From Telmatactis stephensoni (lineage: Eukaryota; Cnidaria; Anthozoa; Actiniaria; Isophelliidae), in NCBI GenBank assembly GCA_029948255.1, contig JALIZF010001881.1, forward strand, positions 248,001 to 312,000: 64,000 nt of DNA, read 5' to 3'. This document shows positions 48,001-60,500 of the stretch, piece after piece. Numbering within the stretch: the first letter of the stretch is position 1; every line of letters starts with the position of its first letter. The notes below the pieces were generated by a model. The model was not told the origin of the DNA and made no database searches. It saw only the letters and a list, made by a program, of their open reading frames with translations. The position numbers and the translations under genes were made by a program.

Positions 48001-50772
48001 AAAGTATATATGTCAGCTTTTGGAATGAAGGTTTCCTCAGGTACAATTACTTAAGCTTCCTGTACTCCTTGTACCCAAGGGAGCACGTCAAAATTTTGTT
48101 TGACATTTTGTGTGTGGATTCTTTGTGCAAACTGATTCAATTGCCGAGCGCGTTATATAGCTAATTCAATTAACGTTGTCGCTGAAAAAGCCTAAAGCCT
48201 AAAGCTTTGAGAGCGGAATCATGAAAATTAATTTATACTCACTGTATTATGTTTCCGAATTCTACAACTTGGACACATATCTCTTAATTTCTCTTCAGCC
48301 TACAGCGAAGTTTAAAAGATAGTTGAAAGGTTTTAGCCTTTAGGCTTTTTTCAGCGACAACGTTACTGAATTGAAATAGCTATATATATTTCAGGCGTTT
48401 CTGGCAGAGATCGAAATATGCCAGGATATACCAGGATTTTTTTCTGATGAAGATTACAGCCATACATACAAATGAAAACAGGACACTCGTCCATCAACCT
48501 GAACAGTCCGTCAGATAACGAACAAACGACAATTGGACTCGTGCAGCTTTGATTTCAGACCAGGTTATGCAACTCGGGGAAGTTAACTCTTTCATAATCT
48601 GTGTAATCATTCTAACAAATTCATCATAAAGGAACAATTGTCATGTGGTCTGGGATGGGCAGTTAGGGGACAGAACTGCTGAGACGGGCCTATTGCAGTA
48701 ATGGAAGAGCAGAGGAGCTCTCTCTGTGTAACTTACCTTCGCATTTCCCTCCAGTGAGTGTGAACCCTGACGGACAGTGGCAACTAAAGGTCTTTGGCCA
48801 TGGTAGATCAGTGCAAGTAGATCCAATTGGACAAGAATGCCTTCCCAAAACACATTCGTTTATATCTTTAGTAATAAATCAAATATATGAGAACGAACAG
48901 CAATTACACTACAAGATGACTTTAAGACCAAACGTAACTACTCTTTTTCAGTGATGTTCAATATACTGCATTTTCCTCTTGGAAATTTTTCCAGCCTTCC
49001 TTTATCTTTGAATTGCGTTCGCTATGCTGTCAAACTAAAGGAAAGCGACCACTGTGTTGCATGCTTACTTACTAACAAAATCAAGCGAGCAGGGCCTATC
49101 AGAGGCATCTTTTCCTTTGATTGCTAGTTCAGTGAATACAAAGGAAACTTAGAGCGCCACCATGCAGTGATCATGAAGGAGCATATGTCTTAATTATTGA
49201 ATTGACTTGTGTCTTAATTGTTTGTAGCGACTTCTTTATCAGGACAACAGCTTCAGGAAAAAATGGACAAATGAGGAGACATATACTCCCGCCCCCTAAC
49301 CAGTCATAACTAATTAAAATCTTACATGTACAATTGTTGGGTTTGATTCCTTCTCCTTCGTATCCAGGTGGACATGAGCAGTTAAACGATCCATAGGTAT
49401 TGTTACATTGTGCGTTATAAGAACAGTTATGGAGGTTTTGAGTGCACTCATCAACGTCTAAGGAGAAATACAAAGGACTTATAAAACGCACGGCTTATTT
49501 TTTATTTAACACGACGAGAAACAGATTTTGAAATACAATTCGTCTCTCTCTCTCTCTTTTTCCTATTTTTGTTTGCGACACACTTTCAATATACCTTTCT
49601 CCATATTTCAAAGCATCTATTTTCGGATTTCATTGTATACATCCCTAAATATAACTTCAAATAAAGACGTCACACTTACCAATTTCACAGTGCTTTCCTA
49701 TGAATTCGCTCAAACATCGACATGTATAAGTATCTCCCCGTTCCACACAGGTTCCACCATTCTGACAGTAGTTGGAGTTGTAACATACACTGAAATCTTT
49801 AAACAATATTTTTTGCTGATCATCTAACCAAGTAAGAATGATTTGATAGGGAAAATATGTCATAACTGAGAGTATAAATTATATAATTAAATGACGAATA
49901 ATTGTACTACCAATGGATAGTCCAGTTTCGAGTGTGCGTCACCTCCCACACATACGAGTATTAATGTATACATTGCTTGTAATTGCAAAAAACTTGAACG
50001 AAGTTAGTTAATAGTTGAACCACTTTTTGGGCAATATATTTTTGAATACTTTAGTATCACTAAGTTTTGCGATTCAAGTGCTTTGCAATCATTTTCCATA
50101 AATAAAATAACTATCGATTCAAGGTCTATAACATGTTTTAACATATTTTGCTATTTTTACCTAAGGTTGTCATGTTGCAGTATGCATTAAATGGGAAGCC
50201 TGATTGCGCATGGTCAATGAGCCAGTAGCGACCGCTGACGTTCCCAACAAGCTTTAGTATCTCTGCACAGGAATCCGCTGGCACGCTGTTAGTTGACCCT
50301 ACAGTAGCTGATAATTGACAAATTTATTTAATTATAAGGTGATTCCATTGATCACGAAAAAGAAAAAAATCCAAGAATTTCTTGAAACTCTGCATAAAGG
50401 TACATTGCAGTTGGGAATTTCAAGAAAATGCATAAAAAAGAAGGGGTCACCGTTCTCGTTTTTGTGTTACAGCGGCTGGAATTGATGTGAATTTAAGATT
50501 TCCGATATCGATTTTCTACTTTAATACAAGCAAATATTGCCCACAACTTCAACAATGAACCATTGATAATATGATATTGTTGAGAGTATAGCATTTTTAC
50601 ACCTAAACTACAGTCACACTCTCTTTGGTGGTTGAGTTTTACGTTAGTTTTGTTGAGAAAACGGAGCAATAACTCATGTACCTAAATCATCATTTGGTCA
50701 AAAAATCAAACACTTCTAGCGGTTTCATTGAAAGAAAAAACCGTTCCCAATCTTAACTTTTTTATATTTTGA

Positions 50773-50806
<34 letters not shown>

Positions 50807-51315
50807 GTTTTCGGGTTTATTCCGTGTTCTCATTTCTTTGATTTATTTAGTTTTTTCCTGAAAAGGTAGGGACACACATCAGTTCAAGCCGTTCCTGTGT
50901 GCCCTGTAATTAAGGCTGGAACCACATATATACCGGTACCTCCATCATCATTTTTATAGTTTAATTCTTTTCAGATCATACACTATCTCCTACCTTTTTG
51001 GACCCATTGCTCACCTCGATAAGGATTATCAAAGTAGGTAGAATTCAACAAGTAGATAACAGCTTTGGGTGCGTGGTCTATGGTCCTGTTGTTGATCTCA
51101 CAAAGAAGACTTTTCACAAAATAGTTTAGACTTTGGCATCGAGCGTCCTGCTTACATGTCTGCCAACAGTCACCAATGTGAGAAAGAGTCAGAGAGGAAA
51201 TCACGTGATCTTGGAGGATAAGGTTATCGCGAGAAGTGAAGCATGTGGCCTCAGTGACCCTCACGTGATTGGCAAGAAATGATAAAATCACTGCTGACGT
51301 CAGCAAGGAAATCAT
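45026..51315 (-). CDS. Secreted PAN-EGF-fibrinogen-like protein, gene 1 (frameshifted)
   Basis: Seven coding exons: 50994-51315, 50161-50307, 49680-49796, 49326-49457, 48737-48865, 47590-47718 and 45026-45703. Exon 1 holds a signal peptide and a PAN/Apple-like domain. Exon 2 is a short fibrinogen-related piece (ILKLVGNVSGRYWLID, YCNMTT). Exons 3-6 are one EGF each; DVDEC, INEC and DINEC starts mark calcium-binding types. Exon 7 is a fibrinogen-related domain ([33 protein letters not shown]). An extra base near 45373, absent from the paralogue, ends the frame at 45333 after about 448 residues; without it the product would be about 550. The exon 3 acceptor is uncertain: 49796 keeps phase, a stronger AG at 49789 does not. 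The first ATG sits just after an acceptor-like site, suggesting a non-coding upstream exon, perhaps near 54420. Such secreted architectures occur in coral matrix and lectin-like proteins. Confidence 0.85.
45833..46094. mobile_element. MITE with GGATCAGG-repeat interior
   Basis: Perfect 19-base inverted ends CAGGCTCGTAACATGGTAT, flanked by TAATAG at 45827-45832 and 46095-46100. The interior consists of about ten irregular GGATCAGGGATCA-type units. It is in the last intron of gene 1. Confidence 0.85.
46340..46402. repeat. Palindrome, about 27-base arms
   Basis: GAGTGTTTTAATTGTGGATA...AGACAC pairs with GTGTTTATATCCACGATAAA...ACAC around ACCGTAGG. Confidence 0.7.
46631..46751. repeat. Palindrome, about 45-base arms
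   Basis: GATATAACACTCATGCATAA ... GAGTGTTTTATCA is mirrored by TGATAAAACACTCATGTTTA ... GTGTTTATATC. Nearby TTGCTTATGAATTATTAATG is shared with about 40098-40125, so these belong to a dispersed family. Confidence 0.75.
48156..48384. mobile_element. MITE, copy A (GCCTAAAG family)
   Basis: Ends TATAGCTAATTCAATTAACG and TATAGCTATTTCAATTCAGT in reverse, both then GTTGTCGCTGAAAAA-GCCT. In the intron between EGF exons 5 and 6 of gene 1. Copy B is at 62958-63222. Confidence 0.85.
50769..50804. repeat. (GTCT)n microsatellite
   Basis: Eight GTCT units in the first intron of gene 1. Confidence 0.95.
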
Positions 51316-53737
51316 GACATCATTCTGTTAAAAAACGACCAAAAGTACAAAGAAGACGAATTTAGTATCTTTTCCGTCAAGTCAGATTGGCTTTTTTTAG
51401 TTGTTACAAGTCACAAGTTGTAAATTATTGAAAAAAAAGACATCATTCGTACGATTGTTCTGAAGCGATTAAGCTAGGTACGTGTTGGTCCTGGGTTAGA
51501 ATCAACTGATTTTCTAAAGATTTGACTATTAGGTCACACCATCTGAGACCTTATCGATCTTGTGAGACCTTGTGACAACGTTTTCCCAGTTCAGCGTGAC
51601 AAACCTCTAGATCATTCATTCTATTTTGTTTTCAGCCTTGAAAACCTTGAAACTATCCTATAAGAATAACGAATAAATTTCGGCAAATTTCAAGTTAATG
51701 AATTCTCTAGAGTTTTAGCACTCTGAATTGAGTAAACATTGTCACCACACGCAGTGATTAGGTCTATATTTGATTTCTTTTCTCATACAATTTCGAGGCC
51801 AAAACAATATATACAAATGTTTAAAATGAGATAAGTTTTTAATTGGCTCTCTCTTGAGATAGGAACCATTAATTTGTCTTCTAAATCATATACCGGAAAG
51901 GGAATTTAAGGAAACTAATATGCAAAAAAAAAGGAACAAACCAAACAACAACAACAAGAAAACAAAAACAAAAAACAAACAAAAAGAAAAGAAAACAAAC
52001 ACAAAACAAACAAACAACAACAACAACAACAACAAAACATTTGAAATACAACGCGCCGCTGACTGGCAGGCTACCATGTTTACATATCAGAGGACAGAGA
52101 CATGGCTCACAAATCTGCGCTGCAATACCTTCATTATTAATTCCCATTTTTGTTTGCTCATTAGCCGAATTTATATTAAAGACGGAAAACCTCTTAGAAG
52201 GGAAAGTCGTCTTCAAACGGAAGGTCTTTTGACAAAATTTTATCTGACAGAAGTTTAATTCCTGTCTTTTAATATCAACCGATCAATCCATCTTTAGCCT
52301 AAATTGGGCCATTCATTTGAAGAACTTTCTGTTTAAAGACAAGTTTACCGTCCAAGACGGTCTTCCGTTTCAAATATCAGTTCGGATATATATTTTTAGC
52401 CTCGATTGCGTTTGATGTATTCTTTAGGACTTTAGTATAACAGCCCGTGGAAAAGGAGGAATTCACAAAGCAAATTAGACCACGTTTGAGTTCTTAAATA
52501 TTCGAATTCTGACTGATACGGACTAGGCTTCCAGGTGAAAAAAAACATTAACAAAAAATACTGCAGCGAATTTTTTTTTACCACAATGGGAAGGTATTTC
52601 TTTTGCCATTTCGTTATCAAGCCATTATCTATTCCAAGGGAATTTTTTTGCTCAAATGTAAGAAAGCTTACGTGGGACTGAAGTCCGAATTACATGGCAA
52701 CCTTTTCATGGCATACACCCCTAACTCTGGGTACAAGGGCCCATCATTTTTGCCATGCATGACACCCCGACATTATTATCATCGATCGTGTGAACAGAAA
52801 GCTTGTTGGCCTGACAGGAGTGTCGTAACCCAAACCAATCGGTCCGGGTACCAACAAAAGGTTGTCTTATAAGTCAGGCTTAAGATTTAGCGACAAAGAA
52901 CTCGATTCCTTCGTAGGCATAGGTTAAAATTCAGTGTATGGTCTTTAACTAGAATTCCAGACCGGGAGAATAGCCCGATCACGTTTAATAGCACTATTAT
53001 ATTATTTGCAAAAACAGTATGTCCGTTCCACATATTTTTATGTTATAAATGTGAAAAATAGTTAATAGTGAAGCGCAGCAGTGTGACGTCACAACTAGGA
53101 CAAACAAACCGAATTTTCTCATCTCCTTGAGCCATATTTAATCGGTACTTTGGATTCTAATGCCCATTTTATAAACGTAAGCAACTTTTTCATAATAAAA
53201 AATATGTTTCTTCGTGCTCTATTCAGTACGATTACAGATTCATAACGTTTGTCCGAGTCATGCATCTATTACGCGAGCTATTTAAGAACCGCTGGGCAAC
53301 GCTACTGTGATTAGTTAAACTAGGAGTTTTTTTCCCTTCGTTACTTCTTACTTAGACGCTACGCTGCCTAATTTTACTCGGCTCCATGCGATAATAGATA
53401 CTAATTCTACACAATGCTTCTAAACCTTTCGTGCAACATTGCATGGGTATACAATCTTATTGCAGAATGATATTAGAGGTTGGCATGAATTGTAATTAGG
53501 GTGCAATACATCCCAATGACATAATACTTCGTTTGCACCTTGGGCGCCTGTTTTGTACATATTTGTTTGGTTCTACCATATGTGAGACACGAGAAAAAGA
53601 GTAAACAAGTGATTCGTAGAAATATTGCTACATTTTTTTCTTCCCGCATAAAGCGAAATGAACCGAGTGAAGCTCTCATATAAAAGTCCAAAAACCACCA
53701 CCACCAACAACGACAGCTGAAACACATATACACAAAC

Positions 53738-53900
53738 GAACGAGCAAACAAACAAACGAACGAACGAACGAACGAACGAACGAACGAACGAACGAACGAA
53801 CGAACGAACGAACGAACGAACGAACGAACGAACGAACGAACGAACGAACGAACGAACGAACGAACGAATGAATGAACGAACGAACGAACGAACGAACGAA
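53738..53900. repeat. (CGAA)n microsatellite, about 40 units
   Basis: Long CGAA run with a short TGAA interruption near 53868. It generates false SFVR-repeat frames on the minus strand. Confidence 0.97.
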
Positions 53901-56900
53901 TATACAAAAGAAATAATTAAGACTTATAAACAAACAAACAAAACACAGTTTAATGGAAAAGTGCTAAATTTTCGCATAATACAAAATAAGGCTAGCTATT
54001 TGCAAAAAACTGTTGCTTGAAAATAAAGACAGAGACGGGCCCCGGTTTTTTTCATTCAGTTCGAAGTTATGTCAGTTACGATCAAATTAAATGAACTTAA
54101 ATCGTAACATATCTATATTTCATTTGCAGTCACAACTCAGATGTAATTTACTCCAGCAACTGATTTTAGAAAGATAGAGAAAGAGTTGTCCAGTATAGAA
54201 AATAGATTATTTCCTACCTGAGTACGTTAGAATATATAATGAAAGAAAGCGTTAACGAGCCTGATTTCAGTTAGTTTCTTTTCTGACTCCGAGGTTTTGC
54301 CGGGGAATCGTCAGCTTTTTATCCCTCCACTCGAACCGACTGTATAGCTGCGGCCTTTCTTTTGGCGCCTTCTACTGCATTTTTTAATTATATTGTATTT
54401 CCTAAACAAAATCACTTACCGTTTTCGTTTGTGTTTTGCTGACAGTGTATGATACGAACGCCGCTCTTTGACAATCGTTTTAGGCTTTCAAAGTGAATGT
54501 CATTCACTGTGCATCAATAATGCTAAAGTTTTCAAAAGTCGATTGGCTGCTTCTTTAATTTTCGTGCGACAAAATTGCAAGCACCGTCGGAGAGCGAGGA
54601 AGAATATTAATACTAATGAAAGCTGCTTGACATCATTTTTATGAGGAAGTTTGTTTTTAATATCATTCTCACAAAAGACCGAACTTTTTTCAGTGGTAAA
54701 TGAGAGATATTCTGTTAAAAAGGGAGTTCAATTATATTGCCTCTTATGATATTATTGGTCACTGAGCTCAACATTCCTGTGATATAACACTAAAGAAGCA
54801 AGGTATTTAAATGTTTTGGAAACACCCGTATCTCAACAAACAAACAAACTAAAAGCCGAAGAAATTCTTGTAATATTAAACGGATGAACAAAAAATGACA
54901 CAAGCTATTTGGTTGATCAGCATAATAGCGGGGTTCCTGAACAAATATTCTTTTTGGGTTAAAAACCGAAGCATTCAATATAAGAGCAAAGATAACAAAT
55001 TATTTTTATAGAACTAGGTAGCTCATGTTGAAACCGCCTCAGTTTGACTTTCTAATATCACAGTGTTTTGAGCAAGTAAGACAGGAAAAAAAGTGAAGCA
55101 TTGCAAAATTGGATTGTCATTCCTTTTTGTGTTCGTTTTCAACAACGACTGCTTTTGTTCCGACTTTGAAGTATGATAGAACATATGGTTCCATTCTGAT
55201 TCATTAAAACGGTTTGATTAATGTTCTCAGTATGATATGTAAGTTCTATTGCGCTATTTTTCATGAAGGGCCATTGACAGGGCACGACAACTGAAGTATT
55301 TTTAATTCTTTGAGTTTTAATTTCTGTATATCTTTTTAATTCAAAGATCTGTTGAGATTTGCTCTTGTTCGCGCTAAAATAATGTTGTTGATTCCTTTCC
55401 AAAGTCTTATAGCTTTGCTTTGAAGCAAACTAAGCTATACCCTGGATACCAGAGGGGCTTGTCGTCTTTTGTGGGAGTCAAACGATTTTACGACGAGAAA
55501 AAGCGACTAAAACATACACAAAATGTCGTACGAAATTACTCTAAATCGTGAAACTTCTCAACCCTCTGGCACCCAGGTTATCTGAGCTATCGTCGATTCA
55601 AATTTACATACAAACTTAAGAAAAAAGGCTATTGACAGGCCAGTGCTTAAATCAAGACTACAAGAGCAAACTGAATTTTCTACGAAAAATTTAACAAGTT
55701 ACAGTACATTGCTATGTGCCGGCACTCTTATCCAGTCAGCAGTGGCTAAAAGACATCCATATACTGATGGCCATCTTGACCGTGCTAAACGCTTTGGCTG
55801 AGGACCTGGGAGTTAAAGATTTGAGAAACTGGCTTTGAAAAAAAATCGTTTTCGCGAGCACATTTAACATGTGACAAATTTTCTACAACTATAAAAAGAC
55901 ACGCTGGCTTTTCAGTAACGCGGTTTATTTATCAACTTTGGCAGGATGGGCCTTTCTCATGTGGTCACCAGCTAATAACAAATCAAGCACGAGCCGTGGG
56001 CGTCCATATTATCTTTCGTACATGTGAGTGTATTCGGTGAAAAAAGAAATCACCACCCATGTGCTATAGCTAATTTCATCATAATTTTCTATTATGTAGC
56101 CGCTCTTAAGAAGGTTGACGGTTTTGCAAATTATATCTGTCACGTGACCTTGTATGTATTACGATGTAGAAAACTGCATTTCTTGTCTTTTGAGAATATT
56201 ATGTTGCTGTCGTTGTTTTGTCTAACTTGTATCTCATATTCAAACAACTGATTTCTTGTTTTTTTCGATTGTGAGAGGCATATGTAAACATAGAACTGAG
56301 GTGGGTCCAGGATTGTTCTTAAGGAGGGGCTGAAGCGTTGTAGCAATTGAAAACTACTCGGAGGATCCAGAGAACACACTGGATGAGCATCGAGAAGAAA
56401 AAGGCCCAAAGTCGTCTCAGCGGTTCGCATTCCCTCCTCCTCCCCCCGCCACCTTCCTGTAGAATAGCTTGCTATTTTTGTAGTTAAAATTATCGTTCAA
56501 TTGTTCTATAGTTTGCTGAAGGTTACAGTAATTTGGATCTCTGCTAAATTAGTTCATTAATTCTTTGTTTTCTTTTTCTTTAATGATAAGTGCCCTACAA
56601 ACTTAACAAAGAAAGAAAGAGGGTTTTTCACTAGTAAAGTATTACGATAATACACTATGTATTTTAGATATAACGCGCGTGCTGACTGCCAGACAACCTT
56701 GTTTATATATATCAGAATACAGCATGCAGAGACATGGCTCTCACAAAACATTGAAAATATTTCATAAATACTATGTAAAGATATTGTATGTTGTTATTTA
56801 CATAGGTATGGTACTTTTACATGGTGCGTAAATGTATCTGAAACATGTAAATATTGTGTAAAGATACAGTATATTATTATTAACATATATAGGTATGGTA

Positions 56901-56972
56901 CTTTTACATGGTGCATAAATGTATCTGATGGATGTAAATACTATGTACAGATACAGTATATTACTATTAACA

Positions 56973-56973
<1 letters not shown>

Positions 56974-57058
<85 letters not shown>
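56974..57058. repeat. (GTAA)n microsatellite
   Basis: About 21 GTAA units following the 88-bp tandem repeat. Confidence 0.97.
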
Positions 57059-57059
<1 letters not shown>

Positions 57060-57510
57060 TGTCTTTATTTAACGAGGGTAGCACATAATAGTTAAAAAAC
57101 TAATAAACTAGTGGCCCTCAAAGAAAAATATAAATATATAAATACAAAAGAAATAATATAGATATCTATAAAATATAAAATCCAATATAAGCACATAGGT
57201 GTGGTTCTTTCACATGGTGTAAAATCCGGTCACAGTAATTTTGAACAAACGATGTAAAAAACATATATTTAGAAAACGTATATACATTGCCAAATCAAAT
57301 TAAAAATATAGCGAAAGTACCATTCTCAAACTCATGAATAATTGATGACCTTTTTAGCCAACCAGATTGTCTTATTGGATCACGTGGATGGGTTTGGAAA
57401 CCCAGTGGAACACATTAGTGCAAAGCCTTTCTACTGACATGGTGTACAACGCACGTACTCGATAACCGACGTTTGGTCCACAAACCTCCCACGGCTTAGT
57501 AAGTTAGCTT

Positions 57511-60500
57511 CTACCGGAGATATAGCTGGCCATTTCCACTGCTTAGAGAAGAGTCATAATTGGTCATGTTTTTGGCACAAGGATCGTGTATTGGCCAATA
57601 TTTTGCATCGCATGTCTCCAAACGATATATAGGACTCACAAATCCTGTGGCAGAGTCTCTATACGCAACGCTAAATCCACACTCATCGAATAGCAGGTAG
57701 TTTGGTATTTTTTTTGGACTGCAGCTATGTGTGGCTTCCTTTAGATTCTGACAGGAATATTTACCGTTTTTCTTTGTTGGAATGTGTCCTTGATAAATCA
57801 TAGTGCAACGGATCCAGTTATTGATGTTGGATTTGATGACAAAGTCGCCAATGCCAATTAAACTCCATTTGGTGAAGGGTATTGCACCAGGAACATCGGG
57901 ATTTTTTGAGATGCTATTACCCGGCATACCATGACCATTCAACCCTGAGGGTGTCGGTATTACAAAGTTATCAGGATTTTTAAAGCTAGCAAGAGTAAAC
58001 GTGCTAAATATGTAGGACCAAACCATTGTCCAGCCGAGTCCCTTGGTGGTCATATCACAGTAAACTTCGAAGGCATTGCTAGGGCTATTCAGATCGGTGT
58101 CAATCCAGTAGACACCATCAGTACTACTTGGAAATTTCTGTTTGATTAATGCACAGTTCTTCCCTGGAGAATTTTTGGAACGTCCGTTACCTAATGCAGA
58201 AAAATAGTTAATCAAGAGAAAATTACAGACTAAATGAGTCGATATTTTTAATATCATTTCCAAGCAAATGAAATTATTTGAGCATTCTTATTTGGAATGT
58301 TATCAGTGATATTAGATCTTTGGGTGCTGTTCTATCGATGCAAAGAGAGCATTCAACATGAATATAACCCCAGAAAACTTAATCCTTTTTCTTCAAACCA
58401 GGAAACATAGATGTGAGGGTCGAGAGCTTTAACACTGAGCTCGATCACTCCTAGCTGCTCTCCTAATATAAATCGTTGTTTTTATCTTCAATTTTGTTGC
58501 TCGTAAACGATAGGCTTATCTATTTTCGAGGCATTCCTTACTCACCAAAACAAGAAACTCCAGTTCCTGTATAGCCTGTTTTACAAACACAAGTATAGCT
58601 TCCATGGGTGTTTGTACAGTTGCCGAAGAGAGCATCACACTTACTACTGTCGGCACACTCATTGACGTCTGGAAATATAATCATAAAATTTGATGAGATT
58701 AATAAAATTGAAAAAATTCACTGAAAAGTTATTATAATTACAAGAAAAAAAGATTAAAAGCTTTAGGTGAAGAAAGAAGAAGAAGAAGTAGGAGGAGGAG
58801 GAGGAGGAAGAGGAGGAGAAGAGGAAGAAGAAGAAGAAGAAGAAGAAGAAGAAGAAGAAGAAGAAGAAGAAGAAGAAGCGGAGGGAAACCTAAAATACCA
58901 GTAATTGTACTAGCATCCATTGGAAAAGGAATGAATAAGGTAGAAGTGTAAATATCGAAACTAGCGAGAGAAAAACAGGTTATTGGAAAATGAACCCATG
59001 TCCCCTAAGAAAAGAGTGCGTTTCTCTATTTGACATACCTTTGCATTTTCCTCCAGTGTAGGTATAACCTGAAGGACATTCACAGGTAAACGTTTGTGGC
59101 CAAGGCGAATCCTTACATGTAGTTCCATTTGGACAGTTATATTTTCCAAGAACACATTCATCTATGTCTGTTGTTATCAATGGAAAGAATTATGATCAGC
59201 GTTTTGATACGTACTAATTTCCTATTTCATTATACCGCCATGGCTTGTATATGAGGGGGACGGAATAGGCCTTTTGCATCAGCTGGTCACATGGTAGAAA
59301 ATCTGTTTTTCTGGCGGGCAATAAAAACCTGGAAATTCTAAAAAAAAAGACAAGTCCAGCTTGACAGGTTGGAATCCTTTTTGTTTTGGAGGCTGTTACA
59401 TTACTATGCCCGCCAGAACATAACAGATTTTGTACCATGCAAGCAGTTGATGCAAAAGACAGTGTTCTAGAATAAAAGAAATTCGAACAAAGCTTCCTCA
59501 GCTAAGAAAAGTTTAGCTCTATTTTCCAAATATAAAATATATCGATGTTTATAATAAACACTATTTAATGCACTTGATCGATGTTACCACTTTTCTTCTT
59601 TCTATATATATAAAACTCATTTTATAACAGTTACCAATGCGTGTTTTTTACCTTGTCCATCTTTGGAGACCATAATCCTTAGCATTTAACACGAGATTGT
59701 TTTCATGTGATGGAAAAATATGGCAATTAACTGCATTTTCTATAAAACGTGACTGCCCAGACTTTAAGAAGTGGTTTTGTACACTTTGACTATTGCTAGG
59801 ACTTCTTGCAGCGAGGTTGGATACAAAGAAAGTATACTCTAAATTTTCTTATTTATACCGATATTATGCAAAGGATTATTATACAAAAACATTTTTGTTC
59901 AATGAGAACCAAGGAAGATCAGAAAAAAATCTCTTCTTGGAAGGCAATATATAAAAGTCGCCCATATCTGATTTAAAAACAGTATTTGGGTGAATGATAA
60001 AATGTGAATGATAAAATCTGACATTTGAAAAAATTCCTGTGAATGATGAAATTTGGCTGCTGAGAAAGAGACATTTATGATTTAGATAGAGCTAGTTACA
60101 TGTACACTCACATGTACAATTGTTGGGTTCCCCTTCGTATCCAGGTGCACATGAGCAGTTAAACGATCCATAGGTATTGGTGCATTTTGCATTAAGAGAA
60201 CAATTATGGAGGTTTTGTGTACACTCATCAACATCTGAGGAGAAATAACAACAGTATAAACTATTAGAAATATTGAAAGATCATCACGGATATGTAAGCA
60301 ATTTAGGCAATTGCTTTAGAAAAGCCCGAAAAAAATTCGGGGCTTCAACGGGATTCGAACCCATGACCTTTGCGATACCGGTGCAATGCTCTGCCAACTG
60401 AGCTATGAAGCCACATATGTTGGGAGCAGGCCATTTTGTTGGGTTCATAGTATACCACATAGGAATGTAAATGTATATGTATATGGATTGATCCGCGGTA

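Larger units (their letters stand above)
51316..57510. other. Intergenic between tandem genes 1 and 2
   Basis: No coding gene recognised. AAAACG|GTAAGT at about 54417 on the minus strand is a good donor and a candidate end of a 5' untranslated exon for gene 1. A GC-rich foldback remnant with GTGGGTCCAGGATTG lies near 56300. About 88-bp tandem units with GGTATGGTACTTTTACATGG repeat at 56805 and 56893, with a relic near 57190. Low-complexity AAC/AAAC sequence is at 51915-52040. Confidence 0.4.

Noticed and set aside
51881..52258. Frames with Val/Leu/Phe or Lys/Asn runs
   Set aside because: Low-complexity AAC/AAAC tract; nothing conserved.
53473..53933. SFVR-repeat open frames
   Set aside because: A (CGAA)n microsatellite read in phase; no start context or conserved flank.
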